Below are positions 50,605 to 55,336 of a stretch of 55,336 bases of DNA, one piece after another (positions within the stretch are counted from its first letter, which is position 1; each line of letters opens with the position of its first letter). Source of the stretch: Corynebacterium phoceense (lineage in GTDB: Bacteria > Actinomycetota > Actinomycetes > Mycobacteriales > Mycobacteriaceae); assembly GCF_900092335.1 (NCBI RefSeq), contig NZ_LT596207.1, forward strand, positions 423,756-479,091, in the 5' to 3' direction. The translations under genes and the position numbers were made by a program. The notes under the pieces were generated by a model, which was not told the origin of the DNA, ran no database searches, and was given only the letters and a program-made list of their open reading frames with translations.

Positions 50605-51501
50605 ATGACCACACCCGCTCAGAAGTATCCCGCGACCGCTCATGACTGGCTCGAAGGCGCCCGCCCACACACATGGGCCAACGCCTTCGCCCCCGTCGTC
50701 GCGGGCACGGGCGCTGCCGCAGCACTCGGTGGATTCCACATCGGCCGCGCGCTCCTCGCGCTCATCGTTGCGTGGGCTCTTATCGTGGGTGTCAACTACG
50801 CGAACGACTACTCGGACGGCATCCGCGGCACGGACGAAGACCGCACCGGCCCGCAGCGCCTTATCGGTGGCGGATTAGCGAAACCGCAACACGTCAAGTA
50901 CGCGGCCTTCGCCTGCTTCGGCGTCGCCGCACTCGCGGGTATCGCGCTGTCTATCTCCGCGGACGCCTGGTGGTTCATCCTCGTCGGCGCCCTGTGTATC
51001 GCGGGCGCGTGGTTCTACACCGGCGGCAAGAACCCCTACGGCTACATGGGACTGGGCGAGGTCGCCGTCTTCGTCTTCTTCGGCCTCGTCGCCGTCCTCG
51101 GCACGCAGTTCACGCAGGCTCACGCCACCTCCTGGACCGGCGTGCTCCTCGCCATCGGTGTGGGCGGCATGAGCTCCGCAGTAAACCTGGCGAACAATAT
51201 CCGCGACATCCCCTCGGACACCGAGGCCGGCAAGATCACCCTCGCGGTGCGCCTCGGCGACCAGAAATCTCGCCTGCTCTTTACCGCGCTGCTGCTCTTG
51301 CCCACCGTGTACACGATCATCATTGCGTTCGGTTCCTGGGCAGCGCTCGCGGGCCTGCTCTACTTCCCGTTCGCGCTGCAGGCGGTGCGCACCGTCAACC
51401 GTGGCGCCCGCGGCCCCCAGCTCATCCCGGTCCTCGGCCTCGCTGGCCGCGCGATGCTCATCTGGGCACTGCTCACCGCAATCGCCGTGGCTTTCATCTA
51501 G
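50605..51501 (+). CDS. menA: 1,4-Dihydroxy-2-naphthoate polyprenyltransferase
   Basis: A 298-residue UbiA-family membrane prenyltransferase that attaches the polyprenyl chain to DHNA. Asp-rich motif 1 is NYANDYSDGIRGTDEDR and motif 2 NLANNIRDIPSDTEAGK; about nine helices. CACAAT lies exactly 7 nt before the ATG at 50605, as for menJ, so a leaderless mRNA is likely. It is divergent from mntR with 61 nt between starts. Confidence 0.95.
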   Translation: MTTPAQKYPATAHDWLEGARPHTWANAFAPVVAGTGAAAALGGFHIGRALLALIVAWALIVGVNYANDYSDGIRGTDEDRTGPQRLIGGGLAKPQHVKYAAFACFGVAALAGIALSISADAWWFILVGALCIAGAWFYTGGKNPYGYMGLGEVAVFVFFGLVAVLGTQFTQAHATSWTGVLLAIGVGGMSSAVNLANNIRDIPSDTEAGKITLAVRLGDQKSRLLFTALLLLPTVYTIIIAFGSWAALAGLLYFPFALQAVRTVNRGARGPQLIPVLGLAGRAMLIWALLTAIAVAFI

Positions 51502-51504
51502 CGC

Positions 51505-52404
51505 ATGCAGGGCGTTCTCACGGGCTTCGCCATCATCCTGGCGGTCATCTTCATTGGTTGGTTCCTCGCCGTGCGCGGGGTCATTGCCAGCGACCGAGAG
51601 CGTCTCATGTTCAACCGCGTGGCGTTCTACGCGGCGACCCCGGCGCTTCTCTTTGACTCCGTCGCGCGTTCCGATCCGGCGAACGTCTTCACACCGGTCA
51701 CACTCATTATCATCGTGACGACCGTCATCGTCTCCGGGCTCTACCTTGCGCTCTTCTGGCGCAAGGGCCTCGCCAACGCCACCTCCGGCGCCGCCGCCGC
51801 GAGCTACTTCAACTCGGTCAACATTGGCCTGCCGGTCTCCATTTACGTCCTCGGCGACTCGACGTACGCCATCCCCATGGTCTTTATCCAGATGGTGCTC
51901 TTCACGCCCATCATCCTGGGCGCGCTGGGCGGAAAGTCGCTCCTCGGCGCGGTGAAAACCGGACTGCTCTCCCCCATGGTCGTGGCGAGCATCCTCGGCT
52001 TCATCGTCGCTTACACAGGCATCCACGTCCCCGAACCCATTACGGAACCCATTCATCTGCTGGGCGGCGCCTCCATCCCCATGATCCTCATGAGCTTCGG
52101 CGCCTCGCTCAAGACCTCCGGTGTGCTTTCCGATGCCACCGTGCGCACCCAGGTGCTCGTCTCTTCTGGTCTCAAGCTCGCTGGCATGCCCGCCATCGCC
52201 TTCGCCGTAGCCACCCTCGTTGGCCTCGACGCTGACGCGGTCTATGCGGCCACGATCCTCGCCGCGCTACCGACGGCGCAGCAGGTCTACAACTATGCGG
52301 CGACCTTCCAAGCGGGCCAGACTGTCGCGCGCGACACCGTCTTCATCACGACCTTCGGCGCGCTGCCGGTCATGCTCATTATCGCCGCACTCTTCGGACG
52401 TTAG
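51505..52404 (+). CDS. AEC-family (auxin efflux carrier-like) transporter
   Basis: A 299-residue membrane protein with about ten helices. Family blocks: GFAIILAVIFIGWFLAVRGV, NRVAFYAATPALLFDSVARS, ASYFNSVNIGLPVSIYVLGD and the C-terminal ILAALPTAQQVYNYAATFQA. In bacteria such carriers often move malate, malonate or other organic acids. It starts 3 nt after menA and is probably co-transcribed. Substrate unknown. Confidence 0.88.
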   Translation: MQGVLTGFAIILAVIFIGWFLAVRGVIASDRERLMFNRVAFYAATPALLFDSVARSDPANVFTPVTLIIIVTTVIVSGLYLALFWRKGLANATSGAAAASYFNSVNIGLPVSIYVLGDSTYAIPMVFIQMVLFTPIILGALGGKSLLGAVKTGLLSPMVVASILGFIVAYTGIHVPEPITEPIHLLGGASIPMILMSFGASLKTSGVLSDATVRTQVLVSSGLKLAGMPAIAFAVATLVGLDADAVYAATILAALPTAQQVYNYAATFQAGQTVARDTVFITTFGALPVMLIIAALFGR

Positions 52405-52539
52405 TTTTTCTGTTCGGTCGCGCCCGCGAAAGTAAAAGGTGTACCTGAGAAGGTGTAATTCATCTTCTAAGGACCACAATGCACCATCTCAATGACACCC
52501 TCTTGGGCTCCACGCTTGGGTTCCACGCGGAAGCCAGGT

Positions 52540-52863
52540 TTAACGGCCCGCGAGCTCCTGTTCGACCCACGCCTTGTGCGCCTTGCGCTGCGCGGAGTAC
52601 GCGGCGAGCGATTCGGTGGCCTCCACGCGCCACCTGGTGAACATGAGCATGGACAGCGGCAGCGCAAGGAAGAGCGCAAGCATCGCCGAGATGAGCAACA
52701 TGACGGGGGCGTTCACGAGCAGCACGATGCCGTGAATGATAACCGTGAGCACGAGGAAGAGTCCCAGGCGGGCCAGGCCGTATTTCACCATGGCGCGACG
52801 CGACTTCTTACGCAGCTCCGGATCCGGTGCCGGCGGCTCGGGGTTCGTATTCTCCTCAATCAT
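52540..52863 (-). CDS. DUF4229 membrane protein
   Basis: A 107-residue protein with a polar Glu/Pro N-terminus, two helices (RLGLFLVLTVIIHGIVLLVN and LLISAMLALFLALPLSMLMF) and a charged tail (AYSAQRKAHKAWVEQELAGR). This is the DUF4229 pattern, conserved near menA and ccs genes in actinobacteria. TAGAAT lies 7 nt before the ATG at 52863, so it is likely leaderless. 52405-52539 downstream holds nothing clear. Confidence 0.8.
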   Translation of the reverse strand: MIEENTNPEPPAPDPELRKKSRRAMVKYGLARLGLFLVLTVIIHGIVLLVNAPVMLLISAMLALFLALPLSMLMFTRWRVEATESLAAYSAQRKAHKAWVEQELAGR

Positions 52864-52870
52864 TCGTATG

Positions 52871-52908
52871 ATTCTACGCGCCCCGCGCGAAACCCGAAAA
52901 GCTAGAAT
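52871..52908. promoter_or_regulatory. Divergent pair of TAGAAT -10 elements, each 7 nt from its ATG
   Basis: On the minus strand TAGAAT (52871-52876) is 7 nt from the DUF4229 start; on the plus strand TAGAAT (52903-52908) is 7 nt from the start at 52916. Only 26 nt separate the two hexamers, so the -35 region of each promoter overlies the other. Confidence 0.6.
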
Positions 52909-52915
52909 GGCCCCC

Positions 52916-53146
52916 ATGGGTAGAATCCTCCTCCTCGTCCTCATCGTCGTTGCCGTCATCCTCGTCTGGAAGGCCTTTGGCCCCGGCACGTGGAACAACA
53001 ACCGGAAAAACGTGCAAGGCCCGGCCACCCCGCAGATCAAGGGGCCGGACGATGATGAGAACTTTTTGTGGGAGCTCGACAAGAAGCGCTTCAAGGAGCG
53101 CCGCGCACGCGAACGGGAGCAGAAGAAGAACGAAGACGAAAAATAG
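52916..53146 (+). CDS. Small membrane-anchored charged protein
   Basis: A 76-residue protein with one N-terminal helix (MGRILLLVLIVVAVILVWKA) and a hydrophilic tail. The tail moves from GPGTWNNN to a very charged helix (WELDKKRFKERRAREREQKK). This layout is typical of small PLD-nuclease-N-like or assembly-factor anchors in actinobacteria, but I cannot assign a family. Leaderless start. It is convergent with the XRE regulator gene. Confidence 0.75.
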   Translation: MGRILLLVLIVVAVILVWKAFGPGTWNNNRKNVQGPATPQIKGPDDDENFLWELDKKRFKERRAREREQKKNEDEK

Positions 53147-53155
53147 CGCTGAAGA

Positions 53156-53419
53156 TTAGCGCTGTGTGAAGGTCATCTCGAGGCCCAGCGCATCTGCAAC
53201 GGCCACGACTTTTTCCCAGCGCACGCCCGTGCCACCATGCTCGATGGTGTGGAGGGTGGAGCGGGAGATACCGGCGGCATCGGCAAGCTGTTGCTGCAAA
53301 ATGCCCAGTTCACGGCGGCGCGCGGCGAGCTGCGCGCCAAGGTCAAGCAACGCCGGATTATCGCCAGCAGGCTTGCCTTGTTTATTGCGCGTACGGTTTA
53401 ACGGGCTTTCCTCAGACAC
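53156..53419 (-). CDS. XRE-family helix-turn-helix regulator (HipB-like)
   Basis: An 87-residue protein. After a basic lead (NRTRNKQGKPAGDNP) lies one Xre/Cro helix-turn-helix: LGAQLAARRRELGILQQQLA, DAAGISRSTLHTIEHGGTGV, ending VVAVADALGLEMTFTQR. The ending is typical of HipB-like antitoxins or orphan regulators. No HipA-like kinase lies next to it. The GTG at 53419 has GAGG 6 nt upstream. A copy of the GGCATCGGCA motif encodes the LADAAG turn (53276). Confidence 0.85.
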   Translation of the reverse strand: MSEESPLNRTRNKQGKPAGDNPALLDLGAQLAARRRELGILQQQLADAAGISRSTLHTIEHGGTGVRWEKVVAVADALGLEMTFTQR

Positions 53420-53442
53420 GGGGAACCTCACTCAAGCAGAAG

Positions 53443-54429
53443 CTAGTTCAGGCCCGCGTAGGAATGCAGGCCGGAGACGACCATGTTGATAAAGAACAGG
53501 TTAAAGACCATCGTAGCCATAGCCACGATATTTATCCACGGAGCAGCCTTCCGCATTGATGGAGTAGCGCGTGCGTGGAGGTACGCGGCGTACAGAACCC
53601 ACGTCGCAAAGGAGACGGTTTCCTTCGGGTCCCAACCCCAGTAGCGGCCCCAGGCGGCCTCGGCCCAGATGGCGCCGAGCACGATACCCAGGCCCAGCGT
53701 GGGCAGCGTAATGACAGCGGTACGGTACGCGAGAGTATCCAGCTTCGTCGCGGTGGGCAACGGCTTGACGATGCCCCCAATAAAGCCATGCTCCTTCCCC
53801 TTCGGCTGCCAGCTGCGCAGCATGCTCAGCAGCGAGGACAGACCAGAGAAGAGGCCGATGGCAGCGCCGAGGGAGACGACGGTGACGTGCACCGGCAGCC
53901 AGTAGGAGCGCAGCGCCGGGACGACGGGGGCGGACTCGGCGTAGAGCTTCGTGCCGCCGAAGAACATGAGTGCCAGGACCGGGACGAGGATCCACGGCCA
54001 CAGGGTGCGCCACTCCTTGCGCTGCAGCGCGATGGAGGAGACGATCATGACGCCCGCGGTGACCATGAGGACGTACTCGTAGAGGTTGCCGAACGGGAAG
54101 CGGTGCGCAGACAGGCCGCGCAGCACGATGGCGACGACGTGGACGGCAATGCCGATCCACAGCAGCGACTGCAGCATGCCACCAATCTTGTTCGCGGTAG
54201 CCTCGGCCTTCTCCGCATTTTCTTGCAGGTTGCTGGGGCGTTCCTCAAGGAGAACGCCGCCCGACTGACCCGCGGCGGGCACCGCCGCCTTCAGGGCGCG
54301 CCGTGCGTCGATGACGGCTTGGATGCGCACGTAGTAAAAGAGGGACAGGAACAGAGAAATCACGTAAAGGACCAGCGCAGTCCTAAACGATAAGTCCGAG
54401 AAATTGGACAGGTTCTGATCGACGAGCAT
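53443..54429 (-). CDS. ccsB: Cytochrome c maturation protein CcsB (ResC/CcsA type)
   Basis: A 328-residue membrane protein of System II cytochrome c biogenesis; with ResB it exports haem and attaches it to apocytochrome c. The haem-handling WWD-type motif is present as AAWGRYWGWDPKETVSFATW. Conserved external or intramembrane His lie in IAVHVVAIVLRGLSAHRFPF and WLPVHVTVV. The length and helix pattern are normal. The ATG is at 54429. It follows resB, with 90 nt between. Confidence 0.93.
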   Translation of the reverse strand: MLVDQNLSNFSDLSFRTALVLYVISLFLSLFYYVRIQAVIDARRALKAAVPAAGQSGGVLLEERPSNLQENAEKAEATANKIGGMLQSLLWIGIAVHVVAIVLRGLSAHRFPFGNLYEYVLMVTAGVMIVSSIALQRKEWRTLWPWILVPVLALMFFGGTKLYAESAPVVPALRSYWLPVHVTVVSLGAAIGLFSGLSSLLSMLRSWQPKGKEHGFIGGIVKPLPTATKLDTLAYRTAVITLPTLGLGIVLGAIWAEAAWGRYWGWDPKETVSFATWVLYAAYLHARATPSMRKAAPWINIVAMATMVFNLFFINMVVSGLHSYAGLN

Positions 54430-54519
54430 GGTTACACAGGCTACCCCGCCCCGGCGACCGAGTCCAACTTTTGACGGAGTTTTATATCCTGCTAATGACC
54501 TGGATACGGGGGTAAGACG

Positions 54520-55336
54520 CTAGTCGTCGACCCAGATATCGTCTTCTTCAACCTCGTCCGCGTCCGGCAGCTCCATGAGGATGCGGTAGAGTTTGTCGAA
54601 TTCTTCGGACCAGCCAGCGCGGTCCGTGCGCGCGAGACCGCCCATCTCGACTTGGGTGGTGCCATCATCGTTCGGGCGCAGGCGCACCCACACGCGGCGG
54701 CGCTTGATGACGAGCGAGCCCACGAGCGAGAGCAGCATGGCGAGCGCCGCAATGAGCAGCGGTGTCTGGGCCGGGTTGTGAGAAATCTGGTAATTCGCGA
54801 ACTCGGAGGCGCCGTCGAAGGTGAGCTTCGTGCCGTCGTCGAGCGTGACCGACTCGCCCTGTGTGAGGTTGACGCGGTCGACTTTCTGGAGCTGACCCGA
54901 GTGCATGAGCGATGAGTCGAGCGAGAAGATGGACTGCGCGACACCTGTGTCGAGGCCCGCGTCGCCGCGGTAGATGTCAATAGCGAGCGCCGGGTCTGTC
55001 AGTGCCGGGTATGCCGAGGCGAGCATCTTGCCGTTCTCGCCGGTCCACTCGGCCGTCGGTGCAAAAAGGCCCTGCAGCGCGATCTGGTTCTGGCGACGCT
55101 CATAGAGGTCCGGGTACATGCCCGCCGGCGGGTCGAAGCGCATAGCGCCCGAAGAGAGGAAGCGGGTCGTCTCCGTGGGCTGGAACTGCATGGTCTGCGT
55201 GCGCTTTTCGCCATTCGGCCATTCGATGGTCACGGTTGGTGCGTAGCCGTGCCCCTGCAGGTAGACGCGGTCCGTGGACAGGCGCAGCGGGTGATTGACC
55301 TGCAGCTGGTAGTCCTGCCACTCAGACTCGTCCTTG
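54520..55336 (-). CDS. resB: Cytochrome c biogenesis protein ResB, 3' part only
   Basis: The C-terminal ~271 residues of ResB; the start is beyond the right edge. The large external domain is visible (QLQVNHPLRLSTDRVYLQGH, then GMYPDLYERRQNQIALQGLF), followed by the last helix (PLLIAALAMLLSLVGSLVI) and a cytoplasmic tail ending DEVEEDDIWVDD. ISHNPAQTP before the helix is the usual ResB site with a conserved His. It pairs with CcsB downstream for haem delivery to cytochromes of the menaquinol branch. Confidence 0.92.
   Translation of the reverse strand, partial: KDESEWQDYQLQVNHPLRLSTDRVYLQGHGYAPTVTIEWPNGEKRTQTMQFQPTETTRFLSSGAMRFDPPAGMYPDLYERRQNQIALQGLFAPTAEWTGENGKMLASAYPALTDPALAIDIYRGDAGLDTGVAQSIFSLDSSLMHSGQLQKVDRVNLTQGESVTLDDGTKLTFDGASEFANYQISHNPAQTPLLIAALAMLLSLVGSLVIKRRRVWVRLRPNDDGTTQVEMGGLARTDRAGWSEEFDKLYRILMELPDADEVEEDDIWVDD

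Noticed and set aside
52467-52540. Short forward frame beginning MHHLNDTLLG after the AEC carrier
   Set aside because: It runs antisense through the DUF4229 gene and has Arg/Pro-rich shadow composition.

Overview
The window is a piece of chromosome from a high-GC actinobacterium, almost certainly a Corynebacterium. Pointers are the gene set (DIP1984-family protein, MgtA-type mannosyltransferase beside the menaquinone genes, ResB/CcsB cytochrome c maturation, MenJ-like reductase), the N-terminally extended NusG and SecE, the actinobacterial L10 leader, and many start codons lying 7-8 nt after a -10-like hexamer, as in leaderless corynebacterial transcripts. No plasmid, phage, insertion sequence or CRISPR array was seen.

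Layout. 1-9.4 kb: 5' end of clpC, a DHA2 efflux pump, a remnant CAP-domain gene, a lipoprotein, lysS, a Tat-exported PhoX-like protein, a DMT exporter and an OsmC protein. 9.4-12.6 kb: two tandem PepC-type peptidases and a GNAT acetyltransferase. 12.8-22.7 kb: a translation/transcription block on the minus strand (rplL, rplJ with its leader, rplA, rplK, nusG, secE, tRNA-Trp, tRNA-Met, tRNA-Thr). It is interrupted between rplJ and rplA by about 5.5 kb of accessory DNA: five small membrane or exported proteins in a row, a DUF1990 protein, a decayed restriction-enzyme fragment, and an AlbA_2/ATPase protein with a helically phased repeat array at its promoter. 22.8-28.3 kb: a nucleoside-catabolism operon (SorC/DeoR-type regulator, deoD, MFS transporter, deoC, phosphohexo/pentomutase). 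28.3-29.4 kb: antitoxin remnant, DUF1648 protein, tRNA-Tyr.

29.5-54.5 kb is dominated by respiration genes. Menaquinone synthesis is nearly complete: polyprenyl diphosphate synthase, menJ-like reductase, menG, menD, menC, menB, menE and menA. It is followed by ccsB and resB for cytochrome c assembly. Interleaved are mgtA, a DUF3592 protein, an AbiEi-like protein with two repeated dyads upstream, a DcuC-type carrier, a DIP1984 gene followed by a possible tRNA-like RNA, a Mn-type ABC importer (mntABCD), DoxX, a PHB-depolymerase-like esterase, a PepSY membrane protein and an MntR-like regulator. MntR-like dyads precede mntA and the PepSY gene, and another palindrome overlaps the mntR start, so these may form one small metal regulon.

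The most unusual window-wide signal is a short oligonucleotide, GGCATCGGCARSC. Its 10-base core occurs 17 times on both strands, in coding and non-coding DNA.
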